Positions 53,656-64,000 of a stretch of 64,000 bases of DNA are shown here, in pieces. Each line of letters begins with the position of its first letter. The first letter of the stretch is position 1. The notes under the pieces were generated by a model. That model searched no databases. It was not told where the DNA came from and saw nothing but the letters and a program-made list of their open reading frames with translations. The stretch comes from Arabidopsis thaliana (Eukaryota; Streptophyta; Magnoliopsida; Brassicales; Brassicaceae): contig NC_003070.9 in NCBI RefSeq assembly GCF_000001735.4, positions 13,820,001-13,884,000 of the forward strand. Direction: 5' to 3'. The translations under genes and the position numbers were made by a program.

Positions 53656-55674
53656 TCAAACATAAACAAAACAACTGTAGAAACAAATTAAATACTCGTA
53701 TTTCCAAATAATAACCATTGACACGATTGCCTTGGACGCCATTTGTTTTGCGTCTTTCATCGTTGTGGACGCTTTTCCCCGGTTGATGGAAACTTTTAGC
53801 ATTTTTTTTTCATTCCTATGTTTTTTAGATAGTGGCACTATCTTGAACGCTTTGATTTCATCTGAGACTTTCCACTGTGAACTATTCGACACTAAATAAA
53901 TAGTTCTATAATACGCCAATGTCCAAAACTCCGCCCAATAATATTTTGAAACCAAATCAGGTAATTCCAAACCTCTTCTTCTAGTTTCATCATCAATATT
54001 ACTAATGAGAGCGCCTAATGCATCAAGCATTGGTATTAACGAGTACTTCCTTGCGTTGAGAAACACACTGTTCAAAGATTGCACACAATTGCTTGTGTCT
54101 AAGTTGTAACTTTCCCTGGAAAACAACACCTTGGCCATTTTTCTTTCATAATGGTATCCTCCATATACTTGGTCGCACTAGGATATCTCAACTTAAACAT
54201 TCTATACTATTTGTTGAAGTCAGCAATGGTGCATTGCCGACATAACTCCATGAATCTCCATGTGATTACGCTCTATTGGTGTTAGTAGGATTAACTTTCA
54301 CATTTTGGGAGAAATATCAAATATAATACCCTTGATGAGCCCAGTATACATATTATGTATGCCCTTTATGAGGCTTGCATTTCTGTTGCTCATGAATACC
54401 AATTCAAAAGTATCAGATACAACAGGTTTTAGCTTCTCGAAAAACCAATCCCAACTAGCATCATTCTCACAGTCGAGTACGCCAACCTCTATGATATAAT
54501 GATGACGATTAGGATCTTGAGCCGAGGAAAATACTAGTAAACCACCATATTCGTTCTTCATATGTGTTGCATCCACAATTATAACTTTCCTCATGACTTT
54601 AAAGCGTTCAATACTAGCTTCCAAAGCTATAAATAGGTATTAAAATTTATCATTCTGATCCAGTTTCAAATATGTTATTGTACCATCATTTACATTCTTC
54701 AACATGTACAAATAACTATTGATATCCTTGTAGCTTTTTTTTGGGCTATCTTTCAAATCACAAACCGCATGATATTTCCTCATTAGCGTTGTGGAGTATG
54801 ATATCTTCACACCTAATTTTGTCTGAACCAGTTCCATGATAATCCTTGGAACTGGAGTATCCATTTGTCCCGGAAACTTATCATGAATAAGTGCTGCGAC
54901 TAATTGTGAGTTACCTTTCCTTTTTCTGATCCTACTACTATTTTTACTTAGCCCAATGCAACTATGTATCTTATTGTACCTTCTAATCGAGAAGATGTAA
55001 GTATTACGGATATTTGACGCTCGTAAACACCAAGAACAACTTTTTTTAGCACACTTAAAGACATAGTGCTCCTTATCCGACTTTTTAATCACATAACCAA
55101 AACTGTTAACAAATGCAACTCTATCCACCACCTCGTGCAATGCCTACTTGTGTGGAAATTTTTGACGTAAGGACAAACCAATTCCTTCTTACCATTCTTT
55201 TTTAAACTGACCATGTTCTACAGCAGGCGGCGGCTCAACATATTGTTCCCCCTATCAGAATTATCCATAGACTCATCAACGGTTTCATCGCGTGAAACAT
55301 TTTCATCTTCTTGAGTCACGTGATCCTCCACTATTGCCTCAAGTTGATGAGTTCCTTGTTCCTCTTCTAAGCAGAAGATAATGTATTATCCACTCTGATT
55401 TCATCCTCATCTGAATTCAACTCCGCATAGTTCTTACCAACATAACTTTTTCCACTCTAGACAATTGTTCTGTCAATTGCGGTTTAGAGATTTCCTCCAC
55501 AACTAAAACACTTATGCGGTTATTTTCTTCGGATGCTATATAAACAAAGAGATCGTCATCATCACAAATGTTCATCTCTTCCTCGGGTCCCAACAATAGT
55601 GGATTGTACCTCATTTGCAATTTTACCTTACTTTCATCTAATACAAGCTTCGTAAATATCCTATTTTCTAACAT
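53656..55674 (-). pseudogene. MuDR-type MULE transposase, decayed
   Basis: Reading on the minus strand: N-terminal segment from ATG at 55674 (MLENRIFTKLVLDESKVKLQ). Then 55140-54640 with the Mutator DNA-binding region (FVNSFGYVIKKSDKEHYVFK, CSWCLRASNI, VPRIIMELVQTKLGVKISYS). Then 54624-54298 with the MULE catalytic core (FKVMRKVIIVDATHMKNEYG, SSAQDPNRHHYIIEVGVLDC, SWDWFFEKLK, MSNRN). Then 54138-53656 with SYNLDTSNCVQSLNSVFLNA. The VDATHMK Asp is retained; the second Asp of VFxSDR is Asn here (FMSNRN). The zinc-finger C-terminus is replaced by a short tail. Frameshifts lie near 55416-55140 and 54297-54139. Not functional. Confidence 0.8.
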
Positions 55675-55796
55675 AGAGAGAGTAATTTTAACCTATGATG
55701 TCTTCATCATCAAACTATACATGCGATCTTTGAATTTAAAATATATGATCACGTTCTCTCTCATTGTATCGTGCCAAAACAATATACATTCTCAGT

Positions 55797-55879
55797 CAGT
55801 ATTACTAGTAATACCGGTTCTACTACATTTGTTAGTAATACTAGTACAAAAAGAAATACTACATTTCTAAGTAATACTA
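55797..55879. repeat. Right YAGTATTAY motif cluster
   Basis: Exact motifs at 55797 (forward), 55835 and 55871 (reverse) inside AGTAATACTAGTA-type short repeats, upstream of the transposase start. Confidence 0.8.
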
Positions 55880-56280
55880 TTGCAATTAAGACATACTAAA
55901 TATATAAAACCTATTGTTTCAGGTAAAACTATACCTAGTTTGACCAATATTATTTTCGCGACAAGAACACATATTGGATTATTCAGTGTGAATCAGCATG
56001 TAATCAATTTTTTACCCATTTACAGACCAAATTGATCCTAAAACTATGCTTAAACTTCTAATGTGGGTACCAAAACATAATAACCCAAATCTAATTGGAC
56101 TGAATATCAAAATATGTAAATCCAAAGTGAGAGCTTTTGAAGTTCTCTCCAACTCAAAGAACATACATGGACTTCGTAGCTTGACGCAGCTTACATGAGG
56201 AGAAAAAACGGGAACAAATGCAGCAGGATAGCTAGCTCACCTGAAGAAGTTGACGGAAGAAGAAGAGCTGGAGTTGGAGC

Positions 56281-57960
56281 TCGTTTTTCTTTTTGTTTGT
56301 TTTTCTTTTTTTCTGTTTAATTTTTTTTATTTATAAATTACAAGGGTAAAATTATCTTTCTACTTTTCATTAACACACAAAGGGATATAGAGATTACAAA
56401 AAAATATCAGAGGTTTGATGTCCTGAAAGGAACATGAGAGCAATCTCTGATCGTCGAGAGAAAAAAAAGAGGAAACGCGTTGCTTCCACGCGCCAAGGGT
56501 TTTCAATTTCATATAGTTTCTCATTTAAAACATCCACAACTTTCCAAATTGATACTATTATGAATTGTACAATCTCGGTAACATTCTCACATGTATCGAT
56601 AGATAATAAGATGCATCAGATTCAGTTTTGATTGTACAATCTATATAAGGGTGGAGAAAAAGAATTATATAGGCAAATAGATCAAATCGCTCTCTCTTTT
56701 TTTTATTTTCTTTTAATCATGTTTTCTGCTTTCAGTTTTTTTGTCAGTTGGTTCTCGAGTTAGTAGAGACTCGAAGTAAGTCGAGCAGTTTAATTTGATG
56801 AAGCCTATTTAGGGAGGAATATTGCTGAAGCCCGCTTGAGTTACTTAGCAAGATTCTTTGATTTGAGATCGTATTACTGTATACTTTGTGTTTTATTGTG
56901 TATTACTGTTTGAGTTTGATGTCTTTCTCTGTTTCAATTAGTGTTTAATAATACAATCTCGTGATTAGGACAGATCTTAAATATCTTTAAGACTCCAAGT
57001 ATATAAATTTATAAAATAATTAATTAATCCATTTAGAATATACAGATTTCAGATGACTAACTAAACCTTTGAAATTATTTCATGAATACTTAAAATTTTT
57101 GTTAGTATTTTGCTAAAGTTTTTATTTTATTTATTGTTTTATTAATTACAATAAGTAATTATTAATATTGAAGTTCACGCGTCCGTAAGTTATTTGATTA
57201 CATGCTTAGTAAATTTAAGGAAATACTCACAAACAAAACTTGGATTTTTTCTGAATCAAAGCTACTGAGGATTGAACCATGGCGGTCATGAATTAGTTAA
57301 CCATAGAAAATACCAGTAGACTAATACTTATAACCAGTTTAAAATAATATAAACCCGCAAAAATAATACTTTCCGCAGTCAAATTAATTTTATTTACAGA
57401 TTATTTAAGAGCTAAAGCAAAGCCTTAAAAAAAATCGAAAGGGCCATTTGGCCCAAGTCTTTGTATATTTGTGATTTTCCATATCCCTATAGAAAATGAA
57501 TCTTCTATAAATGATTGGTTGACTTGTTTAGATGAAACTAGTTTTTTTTAGTCAAACGGAATAATTCCTAGATAAGTAGATAGAATTACTATTTTCTAAT
57601 CATCCAAAACAAATTCCTAGGGGTTTTCTATTTATTAGATCTATATCGTCTTCTTTGGTCTAGAATAATAATGGCTATGTCTGGTCCTCACATGCAAGAT
57701 AGTAAGGGTTGAGTGTATATTGTTTTGTTGTTAGCCTAAACTAAAATGGATGAAACCAATTTCTACAAAATTCATATGTTTATTAATCATTTATAGTACA
57801 CTGGAAAACAAGTATTTCAACTAAATTACTCTTAAAAAGGATAAAACAAAGACAATTCTTCTTTCTATCTTTTATTAGCTGAAAATTTTTGACCACTTTT
57901 CTATCTTTTTCTTAACCTTTTCAGTTTTTCATTTTCTAACTTCCTTTTATAATTCTCACT
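56281..57960. other. Gene-free stretch
   Basis: No supported gene. A short frame at 56434-56631 has no recognisable features. Confidence 0.4.
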
Positions 57961-58069
57961 TTCCACCGATCAAACTTTTAAAAAGATTTAATGTGCGATA
58001 ACCAAGACGGGCCATTGGTTAAGTTTGGTGTTGTCTCTCGGGGAAATGGAGATAAAAAGGACCAAAGCT

Positions 58070-58533
58070 ACTCTTGCCCTAGAAATGAGGTCCTCAAGGT
58101 ATGGCTCGACCCATCGTTTATAGGCACCTTCACCAATTTCGTTGATACATGTGATGTAGCTAGTAAGAACGCCACTAAGCTAAGTGTGGACGTTTTCGTA
58201 AGATCCAAGATTAGGGCTTTCTCCTCCTAAAACGGATCATCCTATCTTTTGCCAACTCCATCATCTCTTCAAATAGATTTGTGTCCTCCTTCACACCAAG
58301 CATATCATTCTCCATCTCCTCAAGTTGTTTTGTCTCTTCCATCACACCAATCATAGCCATGTCAATCCTCGCACGGAATTCTTCAAAACGATGATCAATA
58401 AGTCACGGCGTCTCATCTTTGAGAGTGACGAGGAAACTGTCTTAAGCTCCAACAAAAAGTTTTGACATGACTGTTTGCGATCACAATATTTTTTGCTAAC
58501 GCCAATAACCATTGTTATCATTAGGATGAACAA
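58070..58533 (-). pseudogene. Unidentified gene remnant with charged helical segment
   Basis: Minus strand: MFILMITMVIGVSKKYCDRK, then LLELKTVSSSLSKM; in a second frame LIDHRFEEFRARIDMAMIGV, MEETKQLEEMENDML, KEDTNLFEEMMELAKDRMIR and FRRRKP. The Glu/Lys-rich part looks like a genuine coiled coil split by one frameshift and a TGA near 58400. I do not recognise the family. The opposite-strand frame at 57991-58230 is likely its antisense shadow. Confidence 0.35.
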
Positions 58534-58559
58534 ACAGAAACTTTAACCAATATTTTTGA

Positions 58560-59055
58560 AAGGTTTTTGTTTCTTTCTTCTCTCTTTAATTAGTGAATTT
58601 CAATTATATTAACTGGAGAACGAGGAGGGAGCTATGGTGTTCTTTTATACAAGCAAAACAACTTAATCAAATTATCCTTAAAATTATTGTATTCAATAAA
58701 CTATAATAGTTAGGAAAAAAATTTAATTTTGAGATCAATCTAAATAGTTCAGTGCAATGTGAATTGAAGCTATAATCTAGTGAAGTTAGGTTTAATTATC
58801 CACAAAGAGGATTCTTAATTAGGTTGTATTATTTTCAAAAACTTTCTATTTAAAAGGTTGTTATGGTCATCTTTTCACATAAACTAATGAAAATTTCTTA
58901 ATAGTAAAAAAAAACAATTATGCATGTGCAAGTGAAATAAATTTATTAACTAAGACAATACATGATTGTAACTTTGTTTTATCTGTTCTTGTTTATAGAT
59001 AGCTTTTGTTTGTATCTTTCTAAAAATAGTAAAGACAAAAATTATGTTTAATGTA
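58560..59055. other. Gene-free AT-rich stretch
   Basis: Nothing recognised. Confidence 0.4.
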
Positions 59056-59652
59056 CTAGATTTTAACCCGCGGTATACCGTTTGGACAATTTATTTTTTT
59101 AAATTAGTATATATAAAAGTTCGCAAATTATATCTATCTATAATATATTTTTTATAGTTTACAATTGTTATTAAGTAACGTTCTTCCAAATCCGTCTCGC
59201 CAAACCCATCCCGTAAAAAACGTCTGCAATACACCGCTAATATAAATATATAATTATAAATAAATATTTTACAGGATTGCAATTGTATTTTAGTTTGTCA
59301 AACAAATTTTTGTTTTACATAGTTGCCGAAATCTAGTTCAAATTTTGGAGAAATAAGATTTAGTGAATTGATAAGAAATGTATTTAGGTGCGTTTTACTC
59401 ATTTTTAAGGGATTGGAATTGTATTTTGGTTTGTCAAATATTTTTTGTTTTAAATAGCTGCTGACATCTAGTTCAAATTTTGGAGAAATGTGCGTGATAT
59501 ATGGAATTGGATTATATATGGAATGTTTTTCGTTTGTTAATCAATTTATTGTCAGAAAATAATCAATAATTAAAAGCAAGTGGCACTCATTGAAAAAAAG
59601 TTCTAACCCCAGGATTTATTTCACAAAATGGCCGCAAAAATCTATATGTAGA
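59056..59652 (-). mobile_element. Non-autonomous Helitron (597 bp), minus strand
   Basis: Minus-strand 5' end TCTACATATAGATTTTTGCGG after A; 3' end ACGGTATACCGCGGGTTAAAATCTAG before T. Both ends match the Helitron at 49874-50443. An ~80-bp internal direct repeat (GGATTG(C/G)AATTGTATTTT..CAAATTTTGGAGAAAT) occurs at 59274 and 59410. Confidence 0.8.
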
Positions 59653-60528
59653 TATGGTCGTACTAGAGCCATCGTGGTGGAGAGAGTAGTAGATTTTGAC
59701 AAAAATAAATAAATAAATATATATCTATATATTATTCTGGATTTTTCCAATATAATACAGATCAAAATAATTAAAAAGAAACGAATTCTTTTTCCTTGCA
59801 AAAGAAATTTTTGCACTAGGTAGTATATTTTAATGTTTAAAAACTATTTAACCTTTCGAAAACTAATTCTCTCTTTCTTTCTTTACAATTAGATAAAATC
59901 ATTAAATCCAAGAAAAAATTGTTTGTTCTTATAAAGCTAGTTTATTTTTTGAATAAAAAAATAATAATACCATTTTGTTTATTTAAGAAAAAAAAAACTA
60001 AGATAAAGAAATATTGCATTAAACTTTCTAATAAAAACGTTCATACTTGGACATCATGATCATACTGACAGAAAGCCCACAATAGTTACGTAAAACTTTG
60101 AAAAGTTATTTTTGTCCCAAAAACATGATTAAATTTGTTTGTGGTTATTAGAGGTAATTACTCTAAAAACATTCTATTAAATTTTCTGCTAAAAAAAGTT
60201 CTTACTTGCGCATCATAATCACAAAAGATTCATCATATCTCTATGTAAAAACTTAACCAAAAATATATCAAAAATCTAAATGGGCCGATAAAACAATAGA
60301 TAATAAATTTAAAGCCCAATGTTCTGATAAAACGTTCATACATGGGCATCATGATCACAAAAGGCTCACTATAATTTAAGAAAAATCTAAACCCCAAAAC
60401 CCAATATGCCCCAGAAATCGAGCAATAATAAAAAAACAATTCTCCCTTTTTAGTGTCAACAATCGTGATAAACATTTTATCCCTTTTTTCTACTGCTTAT
60501 AGAATTTCTTCTATTTCTTATAAATCAG
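59653..60528. other. Gene-free AT-rich stretch
   Basis: Short repeats of CATGATCACAAAAGGCTCA/GCATCATAATCACAAAAGATT around 60200 and 60345 suggest a local duplication. No gene. Confidence 0.4.
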
Positions 60529-61545
60529 GTTCTAAAAAAGATTGCCGATGTTATGGTAGCGAAAGATGGGACCGGAAATTACAACACAATGAATGCGGCA
60601 CCTCAACACAGCCAAAAGAGATTCGTCATCTATATAAAAAGAGGCGTTTATGATAAAATCGTTGTCATTGGAAATACAAAATCCAATTTAACTCTTATCG
60701 GTGATGCCCAAGATTCAACCATCATCACAGACAATTTAAGCTCTAGCGATGGTAAAAGAACGTTCAACACCACAACTGTTGGTAAGAATTCATGTTCTCT
60801 TCTTGAATAGTTTATAGTTTTCTCTTCTTTATATCAAATTATAACATTCTTAAAGACATTCCTAATTATACTGAAAATACGTTTTGAACCTTAAGAGTGA
60901 TTGATTCATCGGTGTAGACATGTGCTTCCGAAACACGGTCGGACCAGCACAAGGACCAGCTATTGCCTTCAGTGTGAGTGGTGATATGTCCGTAAGTTAC
61001 CGATGTCGTGTCGAGGGATGCATTCTATTTATAGGGAATGCTTTATTATTAGCACTGTAGATTTTATTTGTGAAAACGCGGCGCGGTCTTTCAGATCTGC
61101 CTAATTGTAGCAAGACAGCCTACGAGGGGGCATAGCAATGGCATTACCGCCCAGTCACGCACAATATGGACGATAACTCGGGCTTCTCGATTTAAAAATG
61201 CAATATCACTACGAGTTCAGACCTAGATCTGGCAACTGTGAAGACATATCTTGGTCGACCTTGGAGGATATTTTCAACAGCCGCGGTTATGCAGTCTTTC
61301 ATCGGTGTTTTAGTTTATCCCGCAGGTTGGACTCTTTGGGAAGGAGAAACTTGTGTATCAACTCTCTACTACCGCGAATATCAAAACAGGGTCCGGGAGC
61401 TATGACTAACAAAAAGGTAAAGTGGTCAGGGTTTAGAGCTATTACAGATTCTAAAGCGGCTACAAAATTTACTGTTGCCAAGCTATTAGATGGAGAAATG
61501 TGGCTGAAAGCAAGTCGAATTTCGTACAAACGCGGACTCTCATGA
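60529..61545 (+). pseudogene. Pectinesterase (pectin methylesterase) pseudogene
   Basis: Exon 1 60529-60781: ADVMVAKDGTGNYNTMNAA, FVIYIKRGVYDKIVVIGNTK, LTLIGDAQDSTIITDNL, with a GTAAGA donor. Exon 2 from 60918 in phase: DMCFRNTVGPAQGPAIAFSV, SGDMSVSYRCRVEG; then, past a stop and frameshifts, TYLGRPWRIFSTAAVMQSFI, PAGWTLWEGETCVSTLYYRE, VKWSGFRAITDSKAATKFTV. Pectinesterases demethylesterify cell-wall pectin. The catalytic stretches around DTLY and GTVDFIFGNA are deleted, while the Arg of YLGRPW remains. No PMEI pro-region or signal peptide lies upstream. Clearly dead. Confidence 0.92.
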
Positions 61546-61652
61546 TATTTTTCTTCTTATGCTTCACATGTATGAGTTAACATACTTAATAAAATAAATT
61601 ATCTACCAATTTCTCTATTATTCGTCTATTATTCTAGAGCTTTTAATTTAAA

Positions 61653-62597
61653 CTAGATGAACACCCATGCTACGCATGGGTTTTTGTTTTTAAAATTACC
61701 TAAAAATATGATTATGGTTTTGTGTTGATTTTGATGTTCATTTTGATAAATTCCTATCTATTAAATACAATTCTTATATTTTATGATTAGATTTATCTAT
61801 AACTCAAAATATCAATTCTACTATAATATGTACATATATTTATATATCTATTATTCTAATATTTCACTATCATGATCACATACAAAAACAGTATATGATA
61901 TATTGATACAATGTATGTAGTTATATTACTTATGTGTTTTAAAACTTGCCTAATTTAATTGTAACAAACAATTATTTATTCCATATATTCTCTTGTCATC
62001 AACTACACAATCACATCATGATATGCTAGTAATTCAAGTCAACACTTTAATTCTTTTCCTTGCATTTAGCCATATAGAGTCTCATATTTTTTTTGTATGT
62101 CGAATGTCGAATGTCTCAGATGACTATTACGTTATAAAATTGTATATCAATGTTACCAAGTTATCAGAACGCACACAAATATACTGAAAACGTTTATATG
62201 ATAAATTATATTCACATAACGTAATAATAAAAAACTATCCAATTAAAATTACTAAATTTATATGAGGTTAGGTAGCAAACATCTAAACTACAACAAAAAT
62301 TAAATATTTAGCCATTATGGATTAATGAATATTGATAAAAAAAATTTAATAACATAAGTAGAATAAAATGAAAATAGCACTTGATACATTATTATGATTT
62401 TTTTAATTATTGAATGTTTTTAGAAATTTATTTAAGCGTGAGATTAATGAAGAATTTAACACAACAAAAGACTCATGATTTTTCTCAATTAATTTGCTAA
62501 TCTTTTAATTTAATTAATGTAGAATGACACATGTCATTTTCTTATATGATGATGTGTCACTCCTATGGAGAGAGTTGACCAACTTTCATATATATGA
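61653..62597 (-). mobile_element. Non-autonomous Helitron (945 bp), minus strand
   Basis: Minus-strand 3' end: palindrome ACCCATGCGTAGCATGGGT, then GTTCATCTAG before T at 61652. 5' end TCATATATATGAAAGTTGG after A at 62598. Interior AT-rich and non-coding. The 3' end is certain; the 5' end is the best candidate. Different family from the other two. Confidence 0.7.
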
Positions 62598-62789
62598 TTT
62601 CAGCTGTTGATAGGTTTAGCATCAACATTGTCATACTTTGAACACAAAACAACATTTCCATTGAAAAAGGTTGAAGAAGACATTATCAATCATGATATTA
62701 ATTTCATCCATGATTTTCTAAGACATGACTAGTTCAAACTCTAAAACTTTTGTAAGAAAAATCTCTTTATGTAATAAATTCACATTGAA

Positions 62790-63064
62790 TCATCAAAATC
62801 TTCTAATTCACTACTCTCTGGGTCATCAGGCTATTTAACCACAATCATCTGTGTACAAATAAAACCATTCATATTTACTATTTAGTCAGAATTCACACAT
62901 AAAAGCAAAAAGAAGGATCAAGCACATTGGTTTACCTGCCAATATCAATAGTTTTGGCTAATGCACAATCATGATAAGTTTTAAAAGCCTCAACAACTGC
63001 AGGAAGATAAAGCAGAGAAGGCGGGTACTCTTCATTTCCAATCATAAACGTCATGTTTCTCTAG
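62790..63064 (-). pseudogene. TAF7-like (TAFII55 N-terminal) gene fragment
   Basis: Minus-strand exon 63064-62937 reads MTFMIGNEEYPPSLLYLPAV, then VEAFKTYHDCALAKTIDIG, followed by GTAAAC. A second exon after CAG at ~62858 reads MIVVK, stop, PDDPESSELEDFDDSM. This is the start of the TAF7 N-terminal domain (FxIGNExxPASLLDLPCVVESYKTYDD..TxDIGQMIxV), a TFIID subunit. A base is missing at the exon junction, shifting the frame, and a stop follows. The 5' part is cut at 63073 by an LTR. Confidence 0.7.
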
Positions 63065-63072
63065 TCCTCTAC

Positions 63073-64000
63073 TGTAACGCCCGTGAACCGAAAAATCGGT
63101 TAGGGTTTGTTTTTAAATCATCTGGTTTAATTGGTTGGGTTAATTGGAAACCCTAGAGTGTGCCTATAAAATAAGGAAACTCGAAATTAGGGCTTTAGTT
63201 AGCCACTTTTCGTTTTATAAAGGAGAAAAAGAGAGAAAAGGAGAATGAGCAGAATCGTTAGGGTTTGGGAGAAATCAGTTTCGTCATATCAAATCGTGGT
63301 AAAAGGTAACGAAATTTGGTAGAGTTATTCCCAAGTCCTTTATCGTTATTTTCTAGTTTACAGAATTGGATTTGGATTAAAATTGGTTGAGTTATTCGCA
63401 GTTTCGTGAGACACGTTTTCTCAAACGCGAATTAGGACCAGCGGAGATTGAAACTAAGATCGTGGTCTCGTCTGTTCTTTGATCGGCAGGAGATTTTGTG
63501 GGCCGTTTTGTGACGTCTGCAGATCAGATTTCACCGGAGCGATTGAATAGTTAACGGTTAGCTTGTATTTTAGGGTTTCATCTTTGAGACTGCTTGTTTC
63601 TGGTGTTTTCCTGTCCATTTTGCTTCAAGGTTGCTTTTGGTTGTGGACTTGTTGTAAGACGTTTCTGGACTGTTTCAGACGCAAGGAGAGTCTCTCCTGG
63701 GTTTAATTGCTATTAGAATCAATTTGTTAAGGTGAGTGCGTGACCATGAGCTTATCTGAGCGATTGGGTTGTGTGATTTGTTTTGTGTGATGATATGTAG
63801 GTGTGGTGAATGTGTTTTGGGTGAATTGTTCAATGACTGGTTTGTTTGTATTGTATTCGTGATTATACCTTTGTATTTGCTTGTGTGTATAGCTCATAGA
63901 TGGGAGGATCGCCTCACTAAGTATTTATGATAATACTTACGCATCTCATTGTGTTGTTGATGCAAGTAAAGATAAAGTGTGATCGTGGAATCATGGCAAG
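63073..64000 (+). mobile_element. LTR retrotransposon, 5' LTR start (runs off window)
   Basis: TGTAACGCCCGTGAACCG at 63073 is a typical gypsy LTR start. CTATAAAATAAGG at about 63166 is a plausible TATA box on the plus strand, followed by transcript-like, T/G-rich sequence. The 3' end of the LTR is not reached in 928 bp. Confidence 0.6.

Larger units (their letters stand above)
53490..56280 (-). mobile_element. VANDAL-like MULE carrying a MuDR-type transposase
   Basis: A minus-strand MuDR-type gene (55674-53656) is bracketed by two clusters of YAGTATTAY motifs (53515-53621 and 55797-55879) within short tandem repeats. Lack of long TIRs plus this motif are features of VANDAL MULEs. A GTGAGC donor on the minus strand near 56238 may end an untranslated first exon. 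The element boundaries are approximate. Confidence 0.55.

Noticed and set aside
57991-58230. Plus-strand 79-codon frame as a gene
   Set aside because: The minus strand across the same and adjoining sequence gives a more coherent helical protein; the plus frame is probably its shadow.

Overview
The window is plant nuclear DNA, AT-rich and intron-bearing, and almost certainly from a Brassicaceae genome. The evidence is an Endovir/SIRE-like Copia element, FAR1-type and VANDAL-like MULEs, CACTA elements with CACTA-associated accessory domains, Helitrons with a palindrome plus CTAG 3' ends, an F-box FBD fragment and a Brassicaceae-looking family of small secreted peptides. It reads as a transposon-dominated accessory or pericentromeric region: most coding sequence belongs to nested, mostly broken elements and host genes are few.

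Layout. 1-3.9 kb: 3' part of an open Ty3/gypsy chromovirus (protease to chromodomain) with its 3' LTR. 4.9-8.49 kb: an FBD-domain gene fragment cut by an Endovir/SIRE-like Copia remnant on the minus strand (3' LTR, env-position ORF, RNase H tail of pol). 8.48-12.15 kb: a decayed gypsy copy on the plus strand with no 5' end. 12.15-15.79 kb: a minus-strand Copia with its 5' LTR and primer-binding site, truncated inside RT. These last three elements abut directly at two truncation junctions.

16.4-19.3 kb and 32.6-34.3 kb: three paralogous two-exon genes for small secreted peptides (72-75 aa), each with a signal peptide, one phase-1 intron and a Ser-rich tail containing SxS. They resemble SCOOP-type phytocytokine precursors, an assignment made by eye. 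Copies B and C lie on a shared ~1.3-kb duplicated segment. The array is split by a CACTA element whose left end is at 19342 and which carries two minus-strand genes (TNP2 remnant, Transposase_24-type). One of these genes contains a 1.79-kb solo LTR with a perfect 5-bp target duplication.

27-32.5 kb is mostly non-coding, with a repeat-rich element (30.9-32.4 kb). 34.4-35.7 kb: 5'-truncated LINE. 35.7-39.5 kb: small non-autonomous elements (hAT-like, palindromic MITE, MULE-like, CACTA-like). 40.15-45.96 kb: a MULE with long inverted repeats and a FAR1/FHY3-like transposase gene, itself hit by a 224-bp insertion and a 1.68-kb LTR-like insertion full of GGTCGAGT palindromes. 47.4-52.4 kb: a PIF/Harbinger remnant joined to a Transposase_24-type gene with an RGG-rich first exon and a Helitron in its first intron. 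53.5-56.3 kb: a MuDR-type MULE flanked by clusters of YAGTATTAY, the motif known from VANDAL anti-silencing.

56.3-64 kb: an unidentified broken gene, three Helitron ends in total across the window, a pectinesterase pseudogene, a TAF7-like pseudogene fragment, and the start of another LTR running off the window. The most interesting candidates are the secreted-peptide cluster and the VANDAL-like motif clusters. Several elements show C-to-T/G-to-A decay of the kind expected from methylated, silenced DNA. All family assignments are by eye from translated sequence; no searches were run.
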